Counted from the first letter of the stretch, positions 22,771-37,000 are shown. The stretch is DNA of 64,000 nucleotides from Edaphochlamys debaryana (GCA_016858145.1 JAEHOE010000023.1:124001-188000), one strand, 5' to 3'. The notes: a model not told the origin generated them from the letters alone. Translations and numbers: made by a program.

Positions 22771-23351
22771 TTCTTCGTTGTGGGGGATTAGGGGAGGGGG
22801 TTGTGCTTGCACCGGCGGGCAGTGCCGACGGTGCAAAATATGGGGGGAACCGCCGTTCGTTTCGACTAGGGGGGGGAACCTGTGGCGTGATCGGGCCCCA
22901 GGCAGCTGCCCTCCGTGTGAGATGTTGGCGGTCCCCTCGAAATCTTCCCCTACCTAATTTCACTTCCCCCCCGGGGCCAGGGTTACCGATCGGTACTTGG
23001 CCGTTGGGTGCCTGGCTGTTGTTTATTGCTTGCTTGGCTGTTTCGTATAGATTGGTGGTGCACGGGTAGTGTTGTCTTGCTGCGGTGTCCGGCCCGCCAG
23101 TCACTTCTGGTTTGGTCCGTGTAAATACAGGTGGGCCCTTGCGGGCCTTCCTTGTCGGTGTCTGTTGACACCGCTTCAGTGGGCTGCTGGGTGTCTGCCC
23201 TTTCGGGGGGGGCCTGTCCGAAACGCAGCACCAACAGTGAAGTTATGAATCCAGGTGCGTGCAATATAATCCTGTCTGATGATGTGAACGCACATTATCA
23301 GGCGGCGAAAGTGTGACCCGGTTGCGCCTGGGCTCGATCCTTCCCCTTCAC
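22771..23351. other. Spacer segment without recognised gene
   Basis: About 580 bp of mixed composition between the pentanucleotide run and the right inverted arm. The only clear structure is an 11-bp hairpin at 23276-23301 (CTGATGATGTG, loop AACG, CACATTATCAG, one G-U pair). I see no supported coding region. Confidence 0.5.
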
Positions 23352-25064
23352 GCCCCACAACCCATCCACCGGTACATCGACATTCCCGGCAACAGGGGCA
23401 ACACGCAGCAGGCAGTGGGCTTTGCTGCCGTTGCATAGTATGGTATGCAAATCTTCAACGCCAGTACCCCTGGATGCCTGAAAGGCCTGGGGCCGGGGCG
23501 CGCGTGCAAGCGGTGGGGGAACCTGGGGGACGATACCAGAAAGCTACTGCTGGCCGTGTGGCTGCCGTAGTGCAGTACCTTTACTGCAATAGTGCAGTCA
23601 CCATTTGCCCCTCTTACGCCTTACCGTCGTCTTCAACCCCCTCGTGCACGCCCAGGGACAGAGCCGGGTGCCCGGAACCCTCTTGTCCGCGTGCCATGGG
23701 GCGAAGCTGGAGTGTCGCTCACAGCACACCGGGTCACCGGCGCTTGCGATGGAGAGCCGTCCCGGCGGCATGCCGTATGGCAGCCATGAGCGCAAGCAAG
23801 TCACCCGGGCCTTGCCGCCCAAGCATCCCGGGCTTGCTGCGCCCCCTCCAGGGCCCCGCCCCCGCCCCCTGGCCTTGCTCAGACTGCAGTTGCCTGCGGG
23901 CATTGCCGTGGGCTGCCAGGTTGCCGTGCGACCTGCCTGCAGGCGTCAAGGCGGCGGTAAGCACAGCGGGGTTGACGTCCGTAGGGGCGCGGCGTGGAGC
24001 TTCCTGGGCGGTATGGTACCAGTAGCCCCCAGAACTGAGGGCCTCACGACGAGGAGATTGAGGACTGACGCGACGACGCCGCACAGCCTCAGGGGAGGTA
24101 GGGCGCAGGTCAGCAAGCAACGGACCTGTCGAGCCGTGTCAGCAAGGGCCGCCGATGCGGCATGGAGGGTCAGGCCGCGTAAGAAGGGGTGCGAGTGGGG
24201 AAGGCCGAAGAACGGCGGTGCGTACCGGGGGTGGGGTGGGGTGGGGTGGGGTAAGGAGCGGGGGCAGCACCCCCGTCCAACCTCTTCACAGCGCTCTCCA
24301 GGCTGCAAGGGCTCGCCGACAGGTCCGCAGGCCGCCCCAGCCCCCTACACTCTTGCCAGCTCGCCCACGTGCCTCCGAGGCCCCCTCATCAAGCCCTCTC
24401 TGAGGCCCCAAGCCCTCCCCTCGCTTCTTGCCTCCCTCCCCTCTCCCTTCCCACCCCCCAACCTCCCCCACCTGCAACCCCCTCCCCCTCCCGCTCAGCG
24501 GGCTCAAGCCCCCCTGCCGCGGGCTCCCGGGCTCCCGGCTTCTGCGCTGAGCGCCTTGCGTGTGGATGCGTGTTCGGAACGGGGTGTGGTGTGGATCTGT
24601 ATATGGCATCCGTTCCCGCTGAGCGCGTACGGATATCTTCAGATGATGAGCGGTCGTGCCCGAGTGGTTAAGGGGTCTGACTCGAAATCAGATGGGATCT
24701 CCCGCATAGGTTCGAATCCTGTCGACCGCGTACGACAGATCCGTGGAAGGATCAGGCGTTTTAGGGCCCAGCGGGGCTCAGGGGCCACCCGGCCCGGGCC
24801 CGAGGCGGGCGGGCATCCCAGGGACCCACCTCTGTGCGCCCCCATAGCATGGGATATCCACCCGGCAGCAGTGTACCGGCATGCCCTGTGGAGCGGCCAT
24901 CTCAAACCCTTCAGGGCAAGTGGCACCCTTCAAGTTCCTTTTTTGCGTCACGGGCACGGACATGTGAACTTTGTAGCATGCCCCCCAGGATGGGCGCCGA
25001 ATGCCCAGCGTTGAGCCGCCACTGTCCCGCCAGCGGCCGCCGACGAACAACCGGCCTGTGTGAT
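23352..25064 (+). repeat. Right arm of the 1.7-kb inverted repeat
   Basis: This is the reverse complement of 18026-19738. It ends at 25064, directly before the first satellite monomer at 25065. The last 240 bp or so (from about 24828) are a diverged relative of that monomer: they share CTCTGTGCG, TTGCGTCACGG, a TGAACT-TGTAGCATGC block, GAGCCGCC and GGCCTG-GTGAT in the same order. Confidence 0.95.
24650..24730 (+). tRNA. tRNA-Ser (anticodon CGA), copy C
   Basis: Same as copy B over its whole length: intact acceptor stem, D-loop GG, CTCGAAA anticodon loop, long variable arm, T-arm and discriminator G. A TTTT terminator follows at 24759-24762. It sits in the right inverted arm, 334 bp before the satellite array. 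Confidence 0.95.
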
Positions 25065-28000
25065 GACACCCCTCTGTGCGACCCCCGTCCCCCTTAAGGG
25101 TGTGCCCGCCAGCCCAGCGAAGGGGAACCCAAGCCCTTGGTGCACATAGGCGCATTCTTGCTCTCTTCCTTGCGTCACGGTCACAACCTTATGAACTGTG
25201 TAGCATGCACGCAGTACAGGGGCCGCAGAGCATGCCGAGAGCCGCCTCAGTCTCGCCGCCGCCGCCGCCCGACGTGGGCCTGGGTGATCGGTCTCGTAAT
25301 AGGTACGGATTGCGCAGGATACGGGACCATGACCATGCCAGGGACACCCCTCTGTGCGACCCCCGTCCCCCTTAAGGGTGTGCCCGCCAGCCCAGCGAAG
25401 GGGAACCCAAGCCCTTGGTGCACATAGGCGCATTCTTGCTCTCTTCCTTGCGTCACGGTCACAACCTTATGAACTGTGTAGCATGCACGCAGTACAGGGG
25501 CCGCAGAGCATGCCGAGAGCCGCCTCAGTCTCGCCGCCGCCGCCGCCCGACGTGGGCCTGGGTGATCGGTCTCGTAATAGGTACGGATTGCGCAGGATAC
25601 GGGACCATGACCATGCCAGGGACACCCCTCTGTGCGACCCCCGTCCCCCTTAAGGGTGTGCCCGCCAGCCCAGCGAAGGGGAACCCAAGCCCTTGGTGCA
25701 CATAGGCGCATTCTTGCTCTCTTCCTTGCGTCACGGTCACAACCTTATGAACTGTGTAGCATGCACGCAGTACAGGGGCCGCAGAGCATGCCGAGAGCCG
25801 CCTCAGTCTCGCCGCCGCCGCCGCCCGACGTGGGCCTGGGTGATCAGTCTCGTAATAGGTACGGATTGCGCAGGATACGGGACCATGACCATGCCAGGGA
25901 CACCCCTCTGTGCGACCCCCGTCCCCCTTAAGGGTGTGCCCGCCAGCCCAGCGAAGGGGAACCCAAGCCCTTGGTGCACATAGGCGCATTCTTGCTCTCT
26001 TCCTTGCGTCACGGTCACAACCTTATGAACTGTGTAGCATGCACGCAGTACAGGGGCCGCAGAGCATGCCGAGAGCCGCCTCAGTCTCGCCGCCGCCGCC
26101 GCCCGACGTGGGCCTGGGTGATCGGTCTCGTAATAGGTACGGATTGCGCAGGATACGGGACCATGACCATGCCAGGGACACCCCTCTGTGCGACCCCCGT
26201 CCCCCTTAAGGGTGTGCCCGCCAGCCCAGCGAAGGGGAACCCAAGCCCTTGGTGCACATAGGCGCATTCTTGCTCTCTTCCTTGCGTCACGGTCACAACC
26301 TTATGAACTGTGTAGCATGCACGCAGTACAGGGGCCGCAGAGCATGCCGAGAGCCGCCTCAGTCTCGCCGCCGCCGCCGCCCGACGTGGGCCTGGGTGAT
26401 CGGTCTCGTAATAGGTACGGATTGCGCAGGATACGGGACCATGACCATGCCAGGGACACCCCTCTGTGCGACCCCCGTCCCCCTTAAGGGTGTGCCCGCC
26501 AGCCCAGCGAAGGGGAACCCAAGCCCTTGGTGCACATAGGCGCATTCTTGCTCTCTTCCTTGCGTCACGGTCACAACCTTATGAACTGTGTAGCATGCAC
26601 GCAGTACAGGGGCCGCAGAGCATGCCGAGAGCCGCCTCAGTCTCGCCGCCGCCGCCGCCCGACGTGGGCCTGGGTGATCAGTCTCGTAATAGGTACGGAT
26701 TGCGCAGGATACGGGACCATGACCATGCCAGGGACACCCCTCTGTGCGACCCCCGTCCCCCTTAAGGGTGTGCCCGCCAGCCCAGCGAAGGGGAACCCAA
26801 GCCCTTGGTGCACATAGGCGCATTCTTGCTCTCTTCCTTGCGTCACGGTCACAACCTTATGAACTGTGTAGCATGCACGCAGTACAGGGGCCGCAGAGCA
26901 TGCCGAGAGCCGCCTCAGTCTCGCCGCCGCCGCCGCCCGACGTGGGCCTGGGTGATCGGTCTCGTAATAGGTACGGATTGCGCAGGATACGGGACCATGA
27001 CCATGCCAGGGACACCCCTCTGTGCGACCCCCGTCCCCCTTAAGGGTGTGCCCGCCAGCCCAGCGAAGGGGAACCCAAGCCCTTGGTGCACATAGGCGCA
27101 TTCTTGCTCTCTTCCTTGCGTCACGGTCACAACCTTATGAACTGTGTAGCATGCACGCAGTACAGGGGCCGCAGAGCATGCCGAGAGCCGCCTCAGTCTC
27201 GCCGCCGCCGCCGCCCGACGTGGGCCTGGGTGATCAGTCTCGTAATAGGTACGGATTGCGCAGGATACGGGACCATGACCATGCCAGGGACACCCCTCTG
27301 TGCGACCCCCGTCCCCCTTAAGGGTGTGCCCGCCAGCCCAGCGAAGGGGAACCCAAGCCCTTGGTGCACATAGGCGCATTCTTGCTCTCTTCCTTGCGTC
27401 ACGGTCACAACCTTATGAACTGTGTAGCATGCACGCAGTACAGGGGCCGCAGAGCATGCCGAGAGCCGCCTCAGTCTCGCCGCCGCCGCCGCCCGACGTG
27501 GGCCTGGGTGATCGGTCTCGTAATAGGTACGGATTGCGCAGGATACGGGACCATGACCATGCCAGGGACACCCCTCTGTGCGACCCCCGTCCCCCTTAAG
27601 GGTGTGCCCGCCAGCCCAGCGAAGGGGAACCCAAGCCCTTGGTGCACATAGGCGCATTCTTGCTCTCTTCCTTGCGTCACGGTCACAACCTTATGAACTG
27701 TGTAGCATGCACGCAGTACAGGGGCCGCAGAGCATGCCGAGAGCCGCCTCAGTCTCGCCGCCGCCGCCGCCCGACGTGGGCCTGGGTGATCGGTCTCGTA
27801 ATAGGTACGGATTGCGCAGGATACGGGACCATGACCATGCCAGGGACACCCCTCTGTGCGACCCCCGTCCCCCTTAAGGGTGTGCCCGCCAGCCCAGCGA
27901 AGGGGAACCCAAGCCCTTGGTGCACATAGGCGCATTCTTGCTCTCTTCCTTGCGTCACGGTCACAACCTTATGAACTGTGTAGCATGCACGCAGTACAGG

Positions 28001-31000
28001 GGCCGCAGAGCATGCCGAGAGCCGCCTCAGTCTCGCCGCCGCCGCCGCCCGACGTGGGCCTGGGTGATCGGTCTCGTAATAGGTACGGATTGCGCAGGAT
28101 ACGGGACCATGACCATGCCAGGGACACCCCTCTGTGCGACCCCCGTCCCCCTTAAGGGTGTGCCCGCCAGCCCAGCGAAGGGGAACCCAAGCCCTTGGTG
28201 CACATAGGCGCATTCTTGCTCTCTTCCTTGCGTCACGGTCACAACCTTATGAACTGTGTAGCATGCACGCAGTACAGGGGCCGCAGAGCATGCCGAGAGC
28301 CGCCTCAGTCTCGCCGCCGCCGCCGCCCGACGTGGGCCTGGGTGATCAGTCTCGTAATAGGTACGGATTGCGCAGGATACGGGACCATGACCATGCCAGG
28401 GACACCCCTCTGTGCGACCCCCGTCCCCCTTAAGGGTGTGCCCGCCAGCCCAGCGAAGGGGAACCCAAGCCCTTGGTGCACATAGGCGCATTCTTGCTCT
28501 CTTCCTTGCGTCACGGTCACAACCTTATGAACTGTGTAGCATGCACGCAGTACAGGGGCCGCAGAGCATGCCGAGAGCCGCCTCAGTCTCGCCGCCGCCG
28601 CCGCCCGACGTGGGCCTGGGTGATCGGTCTCGTAATAGGTACGGATTGCGCAGGATACGGGACCATGACCATGCCAGGGACACCCCTCTGTGCGACCCCC
28701 GTCCCCCTTAAGGGTGTGCCCGCCAGCCCAGCGAAGGGGAACCCAAGCCCTTGGTGCACATAGGCGCATTCTTGCTCTCTTCCTTGCGTCACGGTCACAA
28801 CCTTATGAACTGTGTAGCATGCACGCAGTACAGGGGCCGCAGAGCATGCCGAGAGCCGCCTCAGTCTCGCCGCCGCCGCCGCCCGACGTGGGCCTGGGTG
28901 ATCGGTCTCGTAATAGGTACGGATTGCGCAGGATACGGGACCATGACCATGCCAGGGACACCCCTCTGTGCGACCCCCGTCCCCCTTAAGGGTGTGCCCG
29001 CCAGCCCAGCGAAGGGGAACCCAAGCCCTTGGTGCACATAGGCGCATTCTTGCTCTCTTCCTTGCGTCACGGTCACAACCTTATGAACTGTGTAGCATGC
29101 ACGCAGTACAGGGGCCGCAGAGCATGCCGAGAGCCGCCTCAGTCTCGCCGCCGCCGCCGCCCGACGTGGGCCTGGGTGATCAGGTCTCGTAATAGGTACG
29201 GATTGCGCAGGATACGGGACCATGACCATGCCAGGGACACCCCTCTGTGCGACCCCCGTCCCCCTTAAGGGTGTGCCCGCCAGCCCAGCGAAGGGGAACC
29301 CAAGCCCTTGGTGCACATAGGCGCATTCTTGCTCTCTTCCTTGCGTCACGGTCACAACCTTATGAACTGTGTAGCATGCACGCAGTACAGGGGCCGCAGA
29401 GCATGCCGAGAGCCGCCTCAGTCTCGCCGCCGCCGCCGCCCGACGTGGGCCTGGGTGATCGGTCTCGTAATAGGTACGGATTGCGCAGGATACGGGACCA
29501 TGACCATGCCAGGGACACCCCTCTGTGCGACCCCCGTCCCCCTTAAGGGTGTGCCCGCCAGCCCAGCGAAGGGGAACCCAAGCCCTTGGTGCACATAGGC
29601 GCATTCTTGCTCTCTTCCTTGCGTCACGGTCACAACCTTATGAACTGTGTAGCATGCACGCAGTACAGGGGCCGCAGAGCATGCCGAGAGCCGCCTCAGT
29701 CTCGCCGCCGCCGCCGCCCGACGTGGGCCTGGGTGATCGGTCTCGTAATAGGTACGGATTGCGCAGGATACGGGACCATGACCATGCCAGGGACACCCCT
29801 CTGTGCGACCCCCGTCCCCCTTAAGGGTGTGCCCGCCAGCCCAGCGAAGGGGAACCCAAGCCCTTGGTGCACATAGGCGCATTCTTGCTCTCTTCCTTGC
29901 GTCACGGTCACAACCTTATGAACTGTGTAGCATGCACGCAGTACAGGGGCCGCAGAGCATGCCGAGAGCCGCCTCAGTCTCGCCGCCGCCGCCGCCCGAC
30001 GTGGGCCTGGGTGATCGGTCTCGTAATAGGTACGGATTGCGCAGGATACGGGACCATGACCATGCCAGGGACACCCCTCTGTGCGACCCCCGTCCCCCTT
30101 AAGGGTGTGCCCGCCAGCCCAGCGAAGGGGAACCCAAGCCCTTGGTGCACATAGGCGCATTCTTGCTCTCTTCCTTGCGTCACGGTCACAACCTTATGAA
30201 CTGTGTAGCATGCACGCAGTACAGGGGCCGCAGAGCATGCCGAGAGCCGCCTCAGTCTCGCCGCCGCCGCCGCCCGACGTGGGCCTGGGTGATCAGTCTC
30301 GTAATAGGTACGGATTGCGCAGGATACGGGACCATGACCATGCCAGGGACACCCCTCTGTGCGACCCCCGTCCCCCTTAAGGGTGTGCCCGCCAGCCCAG
30401 CGAAGGGGAACCCAAGCCCTTGGTGCACATAGGCGCATTCTTGCTCTCTTCCTTGCGTCACGGTCACAACCTTATGAACTGTGTAGCATGCACGCAGTAC
30501 AGGGGCCGCAGAGCATGCCGAGAGCCGCCTCAGTCTCGCCGCCGCCGCCGCCCGACGTGGGCCTGGGTGATCGGTCTCGTAATAGGTACGGATTGCGCAG
30601 GATACGGGACCATGACCATGCCAGGGACACCCCTCTGTGCGACCCCCGTCCCCCTTAAGGGTGTGCCCGCCAGCCCAGCGAAGGGGAACCCAAGCCCTTG
30701 GTGCACATAGGCGCATTCTTGCTCTCTTCCTTGCGTCACGGTCACAACCTTATGAACTGTGTAGCATGCACGCAGTACAGGGGCCGCAGAGCATGCCGAG
30801 AGCCGCCTCAGTCTCGCCGCCGCCGCCGCCCGACGTGGGCCTGGGTGATCGGTCTCGTAATAGGTACGGATTGCGCAGGATACGGGACCATGACCATGCC
30901 AGGGACACCCCTCTGTGCGACCCCCGTCCCCCTTAAGGGTGTGCCCGCCAGCCCAGCGAAGGGGAACCCAAGCCCTTGGTGCACATAGGCGCATTCTTGC

Positions 31001-34000
31001 TCTCTTCCTTGCGTCACGGTCACAACCTTATGAACTGTGTAGCATGCACGCAGTACAGGGGCCGCAGAGCATGCCGAGAGCCGCCTCAGTCTCGCCGCCG
31101 CCGCCGCCCGACGTGGGCCTGGGTGATCGGTCTCGTAATAGGTACGGATTGCGCAGGATACGGGACCATGACCATGCCAGGGACACCCCTCTGTGCGACC
31201 CCCGTCCCCCTTAAGGGTGTGCCCGCCAGCCCAGCGAAGGGGAACCCAAGCCCTTGGTGCACATAGGCGCATTCTTGCTCTCTTCCTTGCGTCACGGTCA
31301 CAACCTTATGAACTGTGTAGCATGCACGCAGTACAGGGGCCGCAGAGCATGCCGAGAGCCGCCTCAGTCTCGCCGCCGCCGCCGCCCGACGTGGGCCTGG
31401 GTGATCGGTCTCGTAATAGGTACGGATTGCGCAGGATACGGGACCATGACCATGCCAGGGACACCCCTCTGTGCGACCCCCGTCCCCCTTAAGGGTGTGC
31501 CCGCCAGCCCAGCGAAGGGGAACCCAAGCCCTTGGTGCACATAGGCGCATTCTTGCTCTCTTCCTTGCGTCACGGTCACAACCTTATGAACTGTGTAGCA
31601 TGCACGCAGTACAGGGGCCGCAGAGCATGCCGAGAGCCGCCTCAGTCTCGCCGCCGCCGCCGCCCGACGTGGGCCTGGGTGATCAGTCTCGTAATAGGTA
31701 CGGATTGCGCAGGATACGGGACCATGACCATGCCAGGGACACCCCTCTGTGCGACCCCCGTCCCCCTTAAGGGTGTGCCCGCCAGCCCAGCGAAGGGGAA
31801 CCCAAGCCCTTGGTGCACATAGGCGCATTCTTGCTCTCTTCCTTGCGTCACGGTCACAACCTTATGAACTGTGTAGCATGCACGCAGTACAGGGGCCGCA
31901 GAGCATGCCGAGAGCCGCCTCAGTCTCGCCGCCGCCGCCGCCCGACGTGGGCCTGGGTGATCGGTCTCGTAATAGGTACGGATTGCGCAGGATACGGGAC
32001 CATGACCATGCCAGGGACACCCCTCTGTGCGACCCCCGTCCCCCTTAAGGGTGTGCCCGCCAGCCCAGCGAAGGGGAACCCAAGCCCTTGGTGCACATAG
32101 GCGCATTCTTGCTCTCTTCCTTGCGTCACGGTCACAACCTTATGAACTGTGTAGCATGCACGCAGTACAGGGGCCGCAGAGCATGCCGAGAGCCGCCTCA
32201 GTCTCGCCGCCGCCGCCGCCCGACGTGGGCCTGGGTGATCGGTCTCGTAATAGGTACGGATTGCGCAGGATACGGGACCATGACCATGCCAGGGACACCC
32301 CTCTGTGCGACCCCCGTCCCCCTTAAGGGTGTGCCCGCCAGCCCAGCGAAGGGGAACCCAAGCCCTTGGTGCACATAGGCGCATTCTTGCTCTCTTCCTT
32401 GCGTCACGGTCACAACCTTATGAACTGTGTAGCATGCACGCAGTACAGGGGCCGCAGAGCATGCCGAGAGCCGCCTCAGTCTCGCCGCCGCCGCCGCCCG
32501 ACGTGGGCCTGGGTGATCGGTCTCGTAATAGGTACGGATTGCGCAGGATACGGGACCATGACCATGCCAGGGACACCCCTCTGTGCGACCCCCGTCCCCC
32601 TTAAGGGTGTGCCCGCCAGCCCAGCGAAGGGGAACCCAAGCCCTTGGTGCACATAGGCGCATTCTTGCTCTCTTCCTTGCGTCACGGTCACAACCTTATG
32701 AACTGTGTAGCATGCACGCAGTACAGGGGCCGCAGAGCATGCCGAGAGCCGCCTCAGTCTCGCCGCCGCCGCCGCCCGACGTGGGCCTGGGTGATCAGTC
32801 TCGTAATAGGTACGGATTGCGCAGGATACGGGACCATGACCATGCCAGGGACACCCCTCTGTGCGACCCCCGTCCCCCTTAAGGGTGTGCCCGCCAGCCC
32901 AGCGAAGGGGAACCCAAGCCCTTGGTGCACATAGGCGCATTCTTGCTCTCTTCCTTGCGTCACGGTCACAACCTTATGAACTGTGTAGCATGCACGCAGT
33001 ACAGGGGCCGCAGAGCATGCCGAGAGCCGCCTCAGTCTCGCCGCCGCCGCCGCCCGACGTGGGCCTGGGTGATCAGTCTCGTAATAGGTACGGATTGCGC
33101 AGGATACGGGACCATGACCATGCCAGGGACACCCCTCTGTGCGACCCCCGTCCCCCTTAAGGGTGTGCCCGCCAGCCCAGCGAAGGGGAACCCAAGCCCT
33201 TGGTGCACATAGGCGCATTCTTGCTCTCTTCCTTGCGTCACGGTCACAACCTTATGAACTGTGTAGCATGCACGCAGTACAGGGGCCGCAGAGCATGCCG
33301 AGAGCCGCCTCAGTCTCGCCGCCGCCGCCGCCCGACGTGGGCCTGGGTGATCGGTCTCGTAATAGGTACGGATTGCGCAGGATACGGGACCATGACCATG
33401 CCAGGGACACCCCTCTGTGCGACCCCCGTCCCCCTTAAGGGTGTGCCCGCCAGCCCAGCGAAGGGGAACCCAAGCCCTTGGTGCACATAGGCGCATTCTT
33501 GCTCTCTTCCTTGCGTCACGGTCACAACCTTATGAACTGTGTAGCATGCACGCAGTACAGGGGCCGCAGAGCATGCCGAGAGCCGCCTCAGTCTCGCCGC
33601 CGCCGCCGCCCGACGTGGGCCTGGGTGATCGGTCTCGTAATAGGTACGGATTGCGCAGGATACGGGACCATGACCATGCCAGGGACACCCCTCTGTGCGA
33701 CCCCCGTCCCCCTTAAGGGTGTGCCCGCCAGCCCAGCGAAGGGGAACCCAAGCCCTTGGTGCACATAGGCGCATTCTTGCTCTCTTCCTTGCGTCACGGT
33801 CACAACCTTATGAACTGTGTAGCATGCACGCAGTACAGGGGCCGCAGAGCATGCCGAGAGCCGCCTCAGTCTCGCCGCCGCCGCCGCCCGACGTGGGCCT
33901 GGGTGATCGGTCTCGTAATAGGTACGGATTGCGCAGGATACGGGACCATGACCATGCCAGGGACACCCCTCTGTGCGACCCCCGTCCCCCTTAAGGGTGT

Positions 34001-37000
34001 GCCCGCCAGCCCAGCGAAGGGGAACCCAAGCCCTTGGTGCACATAGGCGCATTCTTGCTCTCTTCCTTGCGTCACGGTCACAACCTTATGAACTGTGTAG
34101 CATGCACGCAGTACAGGGGCCGCAGAGCATGCCGAGAGCCGCCTCAGTCTCGCCGCCGCCGCCGCCCGACGTGGGCCTGGGTGATCGGTCTCGTAATAGG
34201 TACGGATTGCGCAGGATACGGGACCATGACCATGCCAGGGACACCCCTCTGTGCGACCCCCGTCCCCCTTAAGGGTGTGCCCGCCAGCCCAGCGAAGGGG
34301 AACCCAAGCCCTTGGTGCACATAGGCGCATTCTTGCTCTCTTCCTTGCGTCACGGTCACAACCTTATGAACTGTGTAGCATGCACGCAGTACAGGGGCCG
34401 CAGAGCATGCCGAGAGCCGCCTCAGTCTCGCCGCCGCCGCCGCCCGACGTGGGCCTGGGTGATCGGTCTCGTAATAGGTACGGATTGCGCAGGATACGGG
34501 ACCATGACCATGCCAGGGACACCCCTCTGTGCGACCCCCGTCCCCCTTAAGGGTGTGCCCGCCAGCCCAGCGAAGGGGAACCCAAGCCCTTGGTGCACAT
34601 AGGCGCATTCTTGCTCTCTTCCTTGCGTCACGGTCACAACCTTATGAACTGTGTAGCATGCACGCAGTACAGGGGCCGCAGAGCATGCCGAGAGCCGCCT
34701 CAGTCTCGCCGCCGCCGCCGCCCGACGTGGGCCTGGGTGATCGGTCTCGTAATAGGTACGGATTGCGCAGGATACGGGACCATGACCATGCCAGGGACAC
34801 CCCTCTGTGCGACCCCCGTCCCCCTTAAGGGTGTGCCCGCCAGCCCAGCGAAGGGGAACCCAAGCCCTTGGTGCACATAGGCGCATTCTTGCTCTCTTCC
34901 TTGCGTCACGGTCACAACCTTATGAACTGTGTAGCATGCACGCAGTACAGGGGCCGCAGAGCATGCCGAGAGCCGCCTCAGTCTCGCCGCCGCCGCCGCC
35001 CGACGTGGGCCTGGGTGATCAGTCTCGTAATAGGTACGGATTGCGCAGGATACGGGACCATGACCATGCCAGGGACACCCCTCTGTGCGACCCCCGTCCC
35101 CCTTAAGGGTGTGCCCGCCAGCCCAGCGAAGGGGAACCCAAGCCCTTGGTGCACATAGGCGCATTCTTGCTCTCTTCCTTGCGTCACGGTCACAACCTTA
35201 TGAACTGTGTAGCATGCACGCAGTACAGGGGCCGCAGAGCATGCCGAGAGCCGCCTCAGTCTCGCCGCCGCCGCCGCCCGACGTGGGCCTGGGTGATCGG
35301 TCTCGTAATAGGTACGGATTGCGCAGGATACGGGACCATGACCATGCCAGGGACACCCCTCTGTGCGACCCCCGTCCCCCTTAAGGGTGTGCCCGCCAGC
35401 CCAGCGAAGGGGAACCCAAGCCCTTGGTGCACATAGGCGCATTCTTGCTCTCTTCCTTGCGTCACGGTCACAACCTTATGAACTGTGTAGCATGCACGCA
35501 GTACAGGGGCCGCAGAGCATGCCGAGAGCCGCCTCAGTCTCGCCGCCGCCGCCGCCCGACGTGGGCCTGGGTGATCGGTCTCGTAATAGGTACGGATTGC
35601 GCAGGATACGGGACCATGACCATGCCAGGGACACCCCTCTGTGCGACCCCCGTCCCCCTTAAGGGTGTGCCCGCCAGCCCAGCGAAGGGGAACCCAAGCC
35701 CTTGGTGCACATAGGCGCATTCTTGCTCTCTTCCTTGCGTCACGGTCACAACCTTATGAACTGTGTAGCATGCACGCAGTACAGGGGCCGCAGAGCATGC
35801 CGAGAGCCGCCTCAGTCTCGCCGCCGCCGCCGCCCGACGTGGGCCTGGGTGATCGGTCTCGTAATAGGTACGGATTGCGCAGGATACGGGACCATGACCA
35901 TGCCAGGGACACCCCTCTGTGCGACCCCCCGTCCCCCTTAAGGGTGTGCCCGCCAGCCCAGCGAAGGGGAACCCAAGCCCTTGGTGCACATAGGCGCATT
36001 CTTGCTCTCTTCCTTGCGTCACGGTCACAACCTTATGAACTGTGTAGCATGCACGCAGTACAGGGGCCGCAGAGCATGCCGAGAGCCGCCTCAGTCTCGC
36101 CGCCGCCGCCGCCCGACGTGGGCCTGGGTGATCGGTCTCGTAATAGGTACGGATTGCGCAGGATACGGGACCATGACCATGCCAGGGACACCCCTCTGTG
36201 CGACCCCCGTCCCCCTTAAGGGTGTGCCCGCCAGCCCAGCGAAGGGGAACCCAAGCCCTTGGTGCACATAGGCGCATTCTTGCTCTCTTCCTTGCGTCAC
36301 GGTCACAACCTTATGAACTGTGTAGCATGCACGCAGTACAGGGGCCGCAGAGCATGCCGAGAGCCGCCTCAGTCTCGCCGCCGCCGCCGCCCGACGTGGG
36401 CCTGGGTGATCGGTCTCGTAATAGGTACGGATTGCGCAGGATACGGGACCATGACCATGCCAGGGACACCCCTCTGTGCGACCCCCGTCCCCCTTAAGGG
36501 TGTGCCCGCCAGCCCAGCGAAGGGGAACCCAAGCCCTTGGTGCACATAGGCGCATTCTTGCTCTCTTCCTTGCGTCACGGTCACAACCTTATGAACTGTG
36601 TAGCATGCACGCAGTACAGGGGCCGCAGAGCATGCCGAGAGCCGCCTCAGTCTCGCCGCCGCCGCCGCCCGACGTGGGCCTGGGTGATCAGTCTCGTAAT
36701 AGGTACGGATTGCGCAGGATACGGGACCATGACCATGCCAGGGACACCCCTCTGTGCGACCCCCGTCCCCCTTAAGGGTGTGCCCGCCAGCCCAGCGAAG
36801 GGGAACCCAAGCCCTTGGTGCACATAGGCGCATTCTTGCTCTCTTCCTTGCGTCACGGTCACAACCTTATGAACTGTGTAGCATGCACGCAGTACAGGGG
36901 CCGCAGAGCATGCCGAGAGCCGCCTCAGTCTCGCCGCCGCCGCCGCCCGACGTGGGCCTGGGTGATCGGTCTCGTAATAGGTACGGATTGCGCAGGATAC

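Noticed and set aside
19744..24842. LTR retrotransposon with modules B and C as direct terminal repeats
   Set aside because: No gag, protease, reverse transcriptase or integrase lies between them, a third copy is inverted, and the modules carry a tRNA gene rather than LTR signals.
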